Assembly (NCBI GenBank): GCA_022844045.1
Contig: JALHMM010000014.1
Span: 22,822 to 86,821, forward strand
Direction of reading: 5' to 3'
DNA from: Reyranellaceae bacterium
Lineage (GTDB): Bacteria > Pseudomonadota > Alphaproteobacteria > Reyranellales > Reyranellaceae
Length of the DNA stretch: 64,000 nucleotides
Shown: in pieces, positions 1 to 7,551 of the stretch
Numbering within the stretch: position 1 is the stretch's first letter
Layout of the letters: every line of letters begins with the position of its first letter
Program-made: the position numbers and the translations under genes
Notes under the pieces: model-generated
What the model was told of the DNA's origin: nothing
The model's database searches: none
The model's input: only the letters and a program-made list of their open reading frames with translations

Positions 1-364
1 GTCGCCGCATCTGCAGGTCTACAAGCCGCAGCTGACATCCGTCCTGTCGATCACCCACCGCGCCACCGGCATCGCGCTCAGCGTGGGCATCCTCTACCTG
101 ATCGCCTGGCTGTGCGCCGCGTCCTCGTCGAGCGAGACCTACGCGATCTTCGCCTGGTTCAACGGCTCGGTGGTCGGCCGCATCTTCCTGTTCGGCTGGA
201 CGCTGTGCCTGTTCTTTCATCTCTTCAACGGCATCCGGCACCTGTTCTGGGACGCCGGCTACGGCTTCGAGCTGAAGACCGCCTACACTTCTGGCTGGGC
301 CGTGGTCGCCGCGACGTTGGCGGCGACCGTTGTCGCCTGGTTCCTCGCTTACGCGATCAGGTGA
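1..364 (+). CDS. sdhC: Succinate dehydrogenase cytochrome b556 subunit (partial, 5' end outside window)
   Basis: Membrane anchor of respiratory complex II; with SdhD it binds haem b and quinone and holds SdhAB at the inner membrane. The frame is open from base 2 and begins SPHLQVYKPQL, the conserved start region of SdhC, so only the first few residues are missing. The haem-ligand signature HLFNGIRHLFWD is present, and three hydrophobic segments are visible. An internal GTG at 83 is not the true start because the conserved family sequence lies upstream of it. sdhD follows after 4 bp, the start of an sdhCDAB operon. Confidence 0.95.
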   Translation, partial: SPHLQVYKPQLTSVLSITHRATGIALSVGILYLIAWLCAASSSSETYAIFAWFNGSVVGRIFLFGWTLCLFFHLFNGIRHLFWDAGYGFELKTAYTSGWAVVAATLAATVVAWFLAYAIR

Positions 365-368
365 TCCG

Positions 369-752
369 ATGGCCGATCTCCGCTCCCCCGTCGCGCGCGT
401 GCGCGGCCTCGGTTCCGCCAAGTCGGGCACCCAGCATTGGTGGCATCAGCGCGTTTCCGCCGTCGCGCTGATCCTCTTGGTCTCCTGGTTCGTAGTATCG
501 CTGATCCTCAACGCGCCCGCCGGTCAGGCGCAGGTCCGCGCCTGGGTGTCCTCGCCGGTCACCATGGTCATGCTGATCATGACCATCCTGTTCGGCCTGT
601 GGCACGCGGCGCTCGGCATGCAGGTGGTGATCGAGGACTATGTCCATAGCGAGGGCATGAAGATCGGCCTGATCCTGCTCATCAAGGTGCTGGCGGTGCT
701 GGCCACGGTGGCGGCGGTCGTCGCGATGTTCCGCATGGCGTTCGGAGGTTAG
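369..752 (+). CDS. sdhD: Succinate dehydrogenase hydrophobic membrane anchor subunit
   Basis: Second membrane subunit of complex II, 127 residues, near the usual family length. It begins [20 protein letters not shown] and has three hydrophobic segments. The motif [15 protein letters not shown] carries the haem histidine and the Asp-Tyr pair of the quinone site. An upstream in-frame start would overlap sdhC; the ATG at 369 lies just behind the sdhC stop and gives the conserved N-terminus. sdhA starts 4 bp after the stop, so the genes are translated from one message. Confidence 0.95.
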   Translation: MADLRSPVARVRGLGSAKSGTQHWWHQRVSAVALILLVSWFVVSLILNAPAGQAQVRAWVSSPVTMVMLIMTILFGLWHAALGMQVVIEDYVHSEGMKIGLILLIKVLAVLATVAAVVAMFRMAFGG

Positions 753-756
753 TACG

Positions 757-2598
757 ATGCCCCTCGACGAAGCCAAGAAGTCCGCCGGCACGCCCGGCAC
801 CGTCACCATCGGCGGCCGCGCCTACAAGGTCGTCGACCATGTCTACGACGTCGTCGTCGTCGGCGCCGGCGGCGCCGGCCTGCGCGCCACGTTCGGCATG
901 GCCCAGAAAGGTTTCAAGACCGCCTGCATCACCAAGGTGTTCCCGACCCGCAGCCACACGGTGGCGGCGCAAGGCGGCATCTCGGCGGCACTGGGCAACA
1001 TGGGCCCGGACGACTGGCGCTGGCACATGTACGACACGGTGAAGGGCTCCGACTGGCTCGGCGACCAGGACGCGATCGAATACATGTGCCGCGATGGCAT
1101 CCCGGCGATCATCGAGCTCGAGCATTTCGGCGTGCCGTTCTCCCGCACGCCCGACGGCAAGATCTACCAGCGGCCGTTCGGCGGCATGACGACGGAATTC
1201 GGCAAGGGTATCGCCCAGCGCACTTGCGCCGCCGCCGATCGCACCGGACACGCCATCCTGCACACGCTCTACCAGCAGTCGCTGCGCTATCACGCCGAGT
1301 TCTTCATCGAGTATTTCGCGCTTGATCTGATCATGGATGACGGCGTGTGCCGCGGCGTCATGGCGTGGAACCTGGACGACGGCACCATCCATCGCTTCCG
1401 CGCCCACAAGGTGGTGCTGGCGACCGGCGGCTATGGCCGCGTCTACCAGACCGCGACCTCGGCCCATACCTGCACCGGCGACGGTGGCGCGATGGTGTTG
1501 CGCGCCGGCCTGCCGCTGCAGGACCTCGAGTTCATCCAGTTCCATCCCACCGGCGTCTATGGCGCGGGCTGCCTGATCACCGAGGGCGTGCGCGGCGAAG
1601 GCGGCTACGTGACCAACGCCAACGGCGAGCGCTTCATGGAGCGCTATGCGCCGTCGGCCAAGGATCTGGCGTCGCGCGACGTCGTCTCGCGCTCGATGAC
1701 GATCGAGATCCGCGAGGGCCGCGGCTGCGGTCCGAAGGGCGAGTACATCGAGCTGCACGTCGAGCATCTCGATCCGAAAGTCATCCACGAGCGCCTGCCG
1801 GGCATCGCCGAGACCGCGCGCATCTTCGCCGGCGTCGACGTCACCAAGCAGCCGATCCCGATCCTGCCGACCTGCCACTACAACATGGGCGGTATCCCGG
1901 CGAACTATCACTGCGAAGTCATGACCGTGAAGAACGGCGACCCCAACACGCCGGTGCATGGCCTGATGGCGCTGGGCGAGGCGGCCTCGATCGGTGTGCA
2001 CGGCGCCAATCGCCTGGGCTCGAACTCGCTGCTCGAGCTGGTCGTGTTCGGCCGTTCCGCCGCCGACCGCGTCGCCTCGCAGCTGACGCCCGGCCAGGCG
2101 CACAAGGAGCTGCCGCACGCCGGCGAGGAGGCGATCGCCCGCCTCGACCGGGCGCGTCACGCCAATGGCGGCTCGCCGACGGCGGAACTGCGCGCCAGGA
2201 TGCAGCACACCATGCAGAACGATTGCGCGGTGTTCCGCACCTCCAAGACGCTGGCCGAGGGCTGCGCCAGCATGGACAAGGTGTTCGCCGGCAGGGGCGA
2301 CATCCGGGTCAAGGACCGCTCGATGATCTGGAACTCCGACCTGATGGAGACCCTGGAGTTCGAGAACCTGATCATCCAGGCGCAAGCCACGATCTACTCG
2401 GCCGAGAACCGCAAGGAGAGCCGCGGCGCCCACGCGCACGAGGACTTCCCCGAGCGCGACGACAAGAACTGGCTGAAGCACACGGTCGTCTGGGTCGACA
2501 ACGAGACGGGCAAGACCAGGATCGACTACCGGCCGGTCAATCTCCAGCCGATGAGCAACGACGTGCAATCCTTCCCGCCCAAGGCGCGAGTTTACTGA
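757..2598 (+). CDS. sdhA: Succinate dehydrogenase flavoprotein subunit
   Basis: Catalytic subunit that oxidises succinate to fumarate with covalently bound FAD, on the cytoplasmic side of the inner membrane. At 613 residues it is full length. A Rossmann FAD-binding GAGGAG lies at residues 36-41, and His67 in [10 protein letters not shown] is the expected flavin-linkage histidine. The substrate-site segment [20 protein letters not shown] and the C-terminal helical domain are intact. The TGA stop overlaps the sdhB ATG by one base (TGATG), indicating translational coupling. Confidence 0.98.
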   Translation: MPLDEAKKSAGTPGTVTIGGRAYKVVDHVYDVVVVGAGGAGLRATFGMAQKGFKTACITKVFPTRSHTVAAQGGISAALGNMGPDDWRWHMYDTVKGSDWLGDQDAIEYMCRDGIPAIIELEHFGVPFSRTPDGKIYQRPFGGMTTEFGKGIAQRTCAAADRTGHAILHTLYQQSLRYHAEFFIEYFALDLIMDDGVCRGVMAWNLDDGTIHRFRAHKVVLATGGYGRVYQTATSAHTCTGDGGAMVLRAGLPLQDLEFIQFHPTGVYGAGCLITEGVRGEGGYVTNANGERFMERYAPSAKDLASRDVVSRSMTIEIREGRGCGPKGEYIELHVEHLDPKVIHERLPGIAETARIFAGVDVTKQPIPILPTCHYNMGGIPANYHCEVMTVKNGDPNTPVHGLMALGEAASIGVHGANRLGSNSLLELVVFGRSAADRVASQLTPGQAHKELPHAGEEAIARLDRARHANGGSPTAELRARMQHTMQNDCAVFRTSKTLAEGCASMDKVFAGRGDIRVKDRSMIWNSDLMETLEFENLIIQAQATIYSAENRKESRGAHAHEDFPERDDKNWLKHTVVWVDNETGKTRIDYRPVNLQPMSNDVQSFPPKARVY

Positions 2599-3374
2599 TG
2601 GCCGAGTTCACGCTGCCCGCCAATTCCAAGATCGGCGTTGGCGACACCTACGCGGCTACCGGCGCCACCAACATCAAGACCTTCAAGGTCTATCGCTGGA
2701 CGCCTGAGGACGGCAAGAATCCGCGCATCGACACCTATGAGGTCGATATGGATTCGTGCGGGCCGATGGTTCTGGACGCGCTGATCAAGATCAAGAACGA
2801 GACCGACAGCTCGCTCACCTTCCGCCGCTCCTGCCGCGAGGGCGTGTGCGGCTCGTGCGCGATGAATATCGACGGCACCAACACGCTGGCCTGCACCAAG
2901 TACATCGCGGACGTGCCGGGCGACATCAAGATCTACCCGCTGCCGCACATGCCGGTGGTCAAGGATCTGGTGCCCGATCTCAACGTCGCCTACGCCCAGC
3001 TCGCCTCGATCGAGCCGTGGCTCAAGAACGATTCGCCGGCGCCGGAGCGCGAGCGGCTGCAGTCACCGGAGGAGCGCGCCAAGCTCGACGGGCTCTGGGA
3101 GTGCATCCTGTGCTTCTCCTGCACCACGAGCTGCCCGAGCTACTGGTGGAACGGCGAGCGCTATCTCGGTCCGGCGGTGCTGCTGCAGGCCTATCGCTGG
3201 ATCGTCGACTCACGCGACGAGGCGACGGGAGAGCGGCTCGACCAGCTCGAGGATCCGTTCCGCCTCTATCGCTGCCACACGATCATGAACTGCACCAAGA
3301 CCTGCCCGAAAGGCCTGAACCCGGCCAAGGCGATCGCCGAGATCAAGAAGATGATGGTCGAACGGGCGGTGTAG
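2598..3374 (+). CDS. sdhB: Succinate dehydrogenase iron-sulfur subunit
   Basis: Electron-transfer subunit of complex II, 258 residues. The N-terminal ferredoxin domain has the [2Fe-2S] cysteines in CREGVCGSC (79-87) plus Cys99. The C-terminal domain carries the [4Fe-4S] and [3Fe-4S] ligands in [12 protein letters not shown] and [14 protein letters not shown]. The frame is open far upstream, but the family N-terminus and the TGATG overlap with sdhA fix the start at 2598. It is the last gene of sdhCDAB and is followed directly by a long perfect hairpin. Confidence 0.97.
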   Translation: MAEFTLPANSKIGVGDTYAATGATNIKTFKVYRWTPEDGKNPRIDTYEVDMDSCGPMVLDALIKIKNETDSSLTFRRSCREGVCGSCAMNIDGTNTLACTKYIADVPGDIKIYPLPHMPVVKDLVPDLNVAYAQLASIEPWLKNDSPAPERERLQSPEERAKLDGLWECILCFSCTTSCPSYWWNGERYLGPAVLLQAYRWIVDSRDEATGERLDQLEDPFRLYRCHTIMNCTKTCPKGLNPAKAIAEIKKMMVERAV

Positions 3375-3375
3375 T

Positions 3376-3407
3376 TTCCTTCTCCCCGCAGGTGCGGGGA
3401 GAAGGAA
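3376..3407. terminator. Perfect 15-bp hairpin between convergent genes
   Basis: Arms at 3376-3390 and 3393-3407 are perfect complements (TTCCTTCTCCCCGCA and its reverse complement) around a 2-base loop. It begins right after the sdhB stop and lies ahead of the convergent 3' end at 3416. There is no T-run on either side, so it may end or stabilise both transcripts without being a classical intrinsic terminator. Its CTCCCCGC core resembles the repeat at 63917-63942, so it could also be a repetitive palindrome. Confidence 0.6.
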
Positions 3408-3415
3408 CAATGGCG

Positions 3416-4189
3416 TCAGCGCGTCGGCGCGGTCTTGCCGACTTCCTTGGCCTTCTCGTAGCTCTCGATGACGGCGCCGTAGTTGGGCGCGGCGATGGCA
3501 TAGAGCTTTGCGAGCTCGGCGGCCTCGGGTCGGTTCCAGGTGCGATGCGCCTCCGACAGCACGGCGTTGGTCGAGATCGGGATCACGCCGCCCTGGACAA
3601 AACGTGCGAGGGTGATGCGCGAGGCCATCTCGCTGGGATCACCCGAGGCGTCCATCACGGCGTAGACGCTGAAGCCGGCGACCTTGGCGTCGAGCGCCGG
3701 GAACATCACGCAGACGCTGGTCCAGACGCCGGCCATGAGCAGCGTCCGCTTGCCGGTGGCTCGCACCGCCTTGACGAAGTCCTCGTTGTCCCAGGCGTTC
3801 ACCTCGCCCTTGCGCGCCACGTAGACGGCGTGCGGCGCGAACTGATGGATCTCCGGCATCAGCGGACCGTTCGGGCCGCCGGGCTCCGACGCCGTGGTGA
3901 TCACCGGGATCTTCAGCAGCGTCGCCAGCTTGGCCAGCATGATCGTGTTGGCCCGCAGGTCGGTGATGCTGATGTCCTTCACCGTCTGGAACAGGCCGGC
4001 CTGGTGATCGAGCAGCAGGATCGCCACGTCGGACGTGTCGAACAGCGCCGCGCCGCCGCCCGAGGGCAGCACGTTGCGCTTCACCGCCGGCGTGGTCTGC
4101 GCGCTGGCCGTGGCGGCGCCGAGGCTCAGCATGCCGATGGTCAGCAGGGCTGTAGCGGCGCGAGCCAACCGATTCGCAAGTCTGGTCAT
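3416..4189 (-). CDS. Exported isochorismatase-family cysteine hydrolase (YcaC-like)
   Basis: A 257-residue cysteine hydrolase of the isochorismatase-like fold; the substrate is unknown. The expected triad is visible: Asp61 (LLLDHQAG), Lys127 (VARKGEVNAWD) and Cys160 (GVWTSVCVMFPAL). The first 30 residues are a signal peptide ending in ATASAQ, so export to the periplasm is likely, unusual for YcaC-type enzymes. The ATG at 4189 is preferred to an in-frame start at 4228 because it has a GGAG ribosome site and starts the signal peptide. Last gene of a five-hydrolase run on this strand. Confidence 0.85.
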   Translation of the reverse strand: MTRLANRLARAATALLTIGMLSLGAATASAQTTPAVKRNVLPSGGGAALFDTSDVAILLLDHQAGLFQTVKDISITDLRANTIMLAKLATLLKIPVITTASEPGGPNGPLMPEIHQFAPHAVYVARKGEVNAWDNEDFVKAVRATGKRTLLMAGVWTSVCVMFPALDAKVAGFSVYAVMDASGDPSEMASRITLARFVQGGVIPISTNAVLSEAHRTWNRPEAAELAKLYAIAAPNYGAVIESYEKAKEVGKTAPTR

Positions 4190-4220
4190 GATCGTTCTCC
4201 TGATAGTGATGTTGAACCGA

Positions 4221-5045
4221 CTACTCACCCCTGATGAACGCCAGCAGGTCGGTGTTGAAGGCGTCCTGGTGCGTGACGGACAGTCCGTGATCCGCGCCCG
4301 GGTAGATCTTGAGGGTGGCGTTCTTCAGAAGCTTCGCCGACAGCATCGCCGAGGCGCCGATCGGCACGATCTGGTCGTCGTCGCCATGAGCGACCAGCAC
4401 CGGCACCGCGATCCTCTTGAGGTCCTCGGTGAAGTCGACCTCGGAGAACTGCTTGATGCAGTCGTACTGGCCCCTGAGCCCGCCCATCATGCCCTGCAGC
4501 CAGAACGACTTGCGCGCGCCCTCGGAGATCTTCGCGCCCGGCCGGTTGTAGCCATAGAAGGGCATGGTGAGGTCCATGAAGAACTGCGAGCGGTCGTCGA
4601 AGGTGCCCTTGCGGATGCCGTCGAACACCTCCATGGGAAGACCACCGGGATTGGCCGTGGTCTTCAGCATCAGCGGCGGCACGGCGCCCAGCAGCACGGC
4701 CCGGGCGACGCGGCCGGTACCGTGGCGGCCCATGTAGCGGGTTATCTCGCCGCCGCCGGTGGAATGGCCGACGATGATCATGTCCTTCAGATCGAGCGCG
4801 TCGATCAGTTCGGCGAGGTCGTCGGCGTACTGATCCATGTGGTTGCCGTCCCAGGTCTGGCTGGAGCGGCCATGGCTGCGCCGGTCGTGGGCGATGACGC
4901 GATAGCCATGCTGGCCGAAGAACACCATCTGCGCGTCCCAGGCGTCGGCACTGAGCGGCCAGCCATGCGAGAACAGCACCGGCTGTCCCTTGCCCCAGTC
5001 CTTGTAGAAGACCTGGGTGCCGTCCTTCGTGGTGATCATGCTCAT
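4221..5045 (-). CDS. Alpha/beta hydrolase, non-haem chloroperoxidase/arylesterase type
   Basis: 274 residues with the complete triad of cofactor-free haloperoxidase-like esterases: Ser95 in GHSTGGG, Asp224 in [10 protein letters not shown] and His253 in GADHGL. The oxyanion segment is [11 protein letters not shown]. The family hydrolyses esters and can show perhydrolase or bromoperoxidase activity; the physiological substrate is not evident. There is no signal peptide, so it is cytoplasmic. It lies 31 bp upstream of the exported cysteine hydrolase and 31 bp downstream of another alpha/beta hydrolase. Confidence 0.88.
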   Translation of the reverse strand: MSMITTKDGTQVFYKDWGKGQPVLFSHGWPLSADAWDAQMVFFGQHGYRVIAHDRRSHGRSSQTWDGNHMDQYADDLAELIDALDLKDMIIVGHSTGGGEITRYMGRHGTGRVARAVLLGAVPPLMLKTTANPGGLPMEVFDGIRKGTFDDRSQFFMDLTMPFYGYNRPGAKISEGARKSFWLQGMMGGLRGQYDCIKQFSEVDFTEDLKRIAVPVLVAHGDDDQIVPIGASAMLSAKLLKNATLKIYPGADHGLSVTHQDAFNTDLLAFIRGE

Positions 5046-5076
5046 CGTCGTCTCCGAAGGTTGGGTGCCGCGTCGT

Positions 5077-5883
5077 TCAGGCTGCCTTCAGCGTCCGCAC
5101 CTTGCCCGGGCGCGCATGGTTCACGGCCCACGCCAACGCATCGTCCGCCACCCGCTCCCAGCCCGGCTCGATGCACGTCCAGTGCGAGCGGCCCGGATAG
5201 ATCTTGAGCTCGGTGATGGACGGCGCCTGCTTCTGCTTCTTGAACATGGCGCGGGTCATCGAGGCCGTGGCGATGCGGTCGATGCCGCCGCCGATCAGCA
5301 GCAGCGGCGCGCGATCGGGGTTGTCCCAGCGGATCTTGCCGGCGGCCGCGACCAGGCCGTCCCAGTAGACCTTGCCGGGCGTCGGCACGATGTAGCGGTC
5401 GTAGAGCGTGTCGCGATCCTGGGGCGACACGGTCTGCGCGAAGCGGGTGCCGAAGAACTCGCGCGTCATGGTCATGGCGCGCCGCCAGCTGGCCCATGAG
5501 AGGAACACGGGGAAGGTCGACTTGATCGTGTCCCAGCCGACCAGCACGCCCGAGGTCGGCGCCGGATCGATGGCGACGCCGGCGACGCCCAGGCCCATGT
5601 CGAGGAGGTGCTGGGTGATTGTGCCGCCAAAGGAGTGGCCGATGATGATCGGCTGTTCGGGCAGGGCGCGGATGATGTCGGCGTAGTGCTTGACGATGCG
5701 CACCATGCCGACGTTCTTCAGCTCGGGATGCGGCGCGGCGCGCAGCTCGGCCGGTGAACGATCGTCGAGCGGCCACGCTGGCGCGACGACGGTGTAGCCC
5801 TTGGCCTCATAGCGGGCCTTGAAGCCTTCCCAGCTCTGCGCATTGAGCCAGGCGCCGTGAATCAGGATGATGGTCTTGGTCAT
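5077..5883 (-). CDS. Alpha/beta hydrolase
   Basis: 268 residues beginning [18 protein letters not shown], the HG oxyanion strand typical of this fold. Ser84 in GHSFGG is the nucleophile, and a His in [13 protein letters not shown] is the likely catalytic base. The C-terminal part resembles small lipases/esterases; the substrate is unknown. The frame continues open upstream, but the ATG at 5883 has an AAGGAG ribosome site and the fold starts there. Third gene from the end of the hydrolase run. Confidence 0.82.
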   Translation of the reverse strand: MTKTIILIHGAWLNAQSWEGFKARYEAKGYTVVAPAWPLDDRSPAELRAAPHPELKNVGMVRIVKHYADIIRALPEQPIIIGHSFGGTITQHLLDMGLGVAGVAIDPAPTSGVLVGWDTIKSTFPVFLSWASWRRAMTMTREFFGTRFAQTVSPQDRDTLYDRYIVPTPGKVYWDGLVAAAGKIRWDNPDRAPLLLIGGGIDRIATASMTRAMFKKQKQAPSITELKIYPGRSHWTCIEPGWERVADDALAWAVNHARPGKVRTLKAA

Positions 5884-5915
5884 GACGAAGTCTCCTTGTG
5901 GACGGCTGTGGTGGA

Positions 5916-6776
5916 TCAGGTGTTGCGGACGAAGCTGGCGATGGCGTCCGCGCTCAGCCTCGGGTGCTGGTGCTGCGGGCCGTGGCCGGATCGTGGAAAG
6001 GTCAGCAGGCTGAGCGTCGGCAGGACCTGGTTCAGCGCGTACCAGTTCTCGACCGGAAAAATGATGTCGTGGTCGCCGCCGACATGGAGGATCGGGATCG
6101 ACGTGCGCTTCATCGCCTCTAGGATCGGCTCGGCGGGAAACAGCGGGCTTGTCGGCCCTGTGCCCAGCCGCGCGCGGGCGAAGTCGACCGGCACCGGCAC
6201 GCTGAGATCCGACGTGCGCTGCGCGATGCGGGTCACCGAACGCCGGGCGGCCTGGCGACTGGCCTGCGAGCGCGGCTCGAAGAACAAGATGGTCTCCTCC
6301 TCGATGCCGTATGTCGCGATACTGGCGGTGTCGTAGAAGAGCTGCTCGGCTGGCTTGACGTTGGGGCCCGGTGGCACCGTGCCGATCAGCACCGCATGCG
6401 AGAGGCGCGTGGGGTGCAGCGCCAGCATCACCTGGGCGACCATGCCGCCCAGCGACCAGCCGCTGATGACCACGTCGCGTAGATCGAGCGCCTCGATCAG
6501 GTCGCGCGGGTCCCGCGCCATCTCGATCGGGTTGTAGGTCGGCGCGCCGGTCGAGAGGCCGAGCCCGGTGTAGTCGAAGGTGATGACGCGCAGCCCGTTG
6601 GCGACCAGCGCATCGAGGAACGCCGGGTCCCACACATCCATGTTGCCGCGGAAGCGCGTGCACAGGATGACCGGCTTGCCGGTGCCGATCGAGCGGTAGG
6701 CCAGCGTGCGGCCGTTGATCTCGGTGAACTGGTTGGGCGCGTCGATAGCGCTGTACACGCGGGCGGCGATGTTCAT
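5916..6776 (-). CDS. Alpha/beta hydrolase with atypical oxyanion strand
   Basis: 286 residues. Ser108 in SGWSLGGMVAQ is the nucleophile, Asp in GGDHDIIFP and His in RSGHGPQ complete the triad. The oxyanion strand reads ILCTRFRGNMDVWD where most relatives have an HG motif. The subfamily is often annotated as hydrolase or acyltransferase without a known substrate. The ATG at 6776 is used although the frame is open further upstream, because the gene before it ends at 6809. Gaps to both neighbours are 32 bp. Confidence 0.8.
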   Translation of the reverse strand: MNIAARVYSAIDAPNQFTEINGRTLAYRSIGTGKPVILCTRFRGNMDVWDPAFLDALVANGLRVITFDYTGLGLSTGAPTYNPIEMARDPRDLIEALDLRDVVISGWSLGGMVAQVMLALHPTRLSHAVLIGTVPPGPNVKPAEQLFYDTASIATYGIEEETILFFEPRSQASRQAARRSVTRIAQRTSDLSVPVPVDFARARLGTGPTSPLFPAEPILEAMKRTSIPILHVGGDHDIIFPVENWYALNQVLPTLSLLTFPRSGHGPQHQHPRLSADAIASFVRNT

Positions 6777-6808
6777 GACGGTCTCCGTTGGGTTTGAGTT
6801 GGTGCGCG

Positions 6809-7450
6809 CTACTTGCCGGGTAACGCGGCCAGCAGCTCGACGGTCGTGACGACCGCATGGGCGAAGCTCGGCGCGTCGATGTTGTGGGCGGCGTGCATCG
6901 CCTCGTGCGAGAAGGCGGCGGTCGCGTCGCGCACCAGCGTGACGTGGTAGCCGAGCTCGACCGCGAAGCGCGCCGTCGACTCGATGCAGGTGTTGGCGAT
7001 CAGACCGATCAGGATGACGTGGCTGACGCGCTTCTGCTTGAGCAGCATGTCGAGGTCGGTGTTGGCGAAGCCGCTGCTTCCCCAATGCTCCTTCACGACG
7101 ATGTCGCCATCCCGCGGCGCGAAATCCGGATGCCACTCGCCGCCCCAGCTGCCCTTGGCGAAGACCTGCGCCTGCGCGGTGCCCCGTTGATAGGGCGTCG
7201 GATGATCCCAGCCATCGAAGTCGCCAGGCTCCGCGCGATGGTGCGGCACGATGAAGACCGGCATCCGCGCGATGCGCACCGCCGCGACGATGGCCCTCAA
7301 GTTACCGTGCAGGCCGACGCTGTTGGCGACCTCGGCGACGCTCGGCCACAGTTTGCCGCCGTCGGACAGGAAGTCGTTGTAGGGATCGACGAAGAGCAGC
7401 GCCGTGCGGTCGCTGTCGTAGGCTTCGGTCGTTGGGCGCTGCGTCGACAT
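6809..7450 (-). CDS. Isochorismatase-family cysteine hydrolase
   Basis: 213 residues, cytoplasmic. Asp22 (LLFVDPYNDF), Lys120 (IVVKEHWGSSGF) and Cys155 (GLIANTCIESTAR) form the cysteine-hydrolase triad. The pattern is closer to carbamoyl/amide hydrolases of the isochorismatase superfamily than to YcaC, but the substrate cannot be told. A second in-frame ATG lies at 7462; the one at 7450 has a GGAGAG site at proper spacing. First gene of the hydrolase run, so its upstream region (7451-7551) should carry the promoter. Confidence 0.85.
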   Translation of the reverse strand: MSTQRPTTEAYDSDRTALLFVDPYNDFLSDGGKLWPSVAEVANSVGLHGNLRAIVAAVRIARMPVFIVPHHRAEPGDFDGWDHPTPYQRGTAQAQVFAKGSWGGEWHPDFAPRDGDIVVKEHWGSSGFANTDLDMLLKQKRVSHVILIGLIANTCIESTARFAVELGYHVTLVRDATAAFSHEAMHAAHNIDAPSFAHAVVTTVELLAALPGK

Positions 7451-7506
7451 CCGTCTCTCCATCGCTTCGATGGTTGGAAGGATGCCGACAGGACGCAGCC
7501 GCTTCT

Positions 7507-7523
7507 ATTGTACCTGGGGTTGC
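7507..7523 (+). promoter_or_regulatory. Candidate response-regulator site upstream of hydrolase operon
   Basis: ATTGTACCTGGGGTTGC lies in the 101-bp gap between the kinase stop and the first hydrolase start. It resembles the element at 11281-11297 upstream of the FixJ-type regulator, read on the minus strand as ATCATACCTAGGTCTGA; 11 of 17 bases match. On the minus strand this stretch also contains TACAAT, a good -10 match for the hydrolase operon. A role as target of the neighbouring regulator is inference. Confidence 0.35.
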
Positions 7524-7551
7524 GCGGGTCACACGTTGGTATGAGACGCGA

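Noticed and set aside
682..2568. 628-codon minus-strand frame
   Set aside because: Mirror frame of sdhA with repetitive Val/Asp/Arg/His sequence and no motif.
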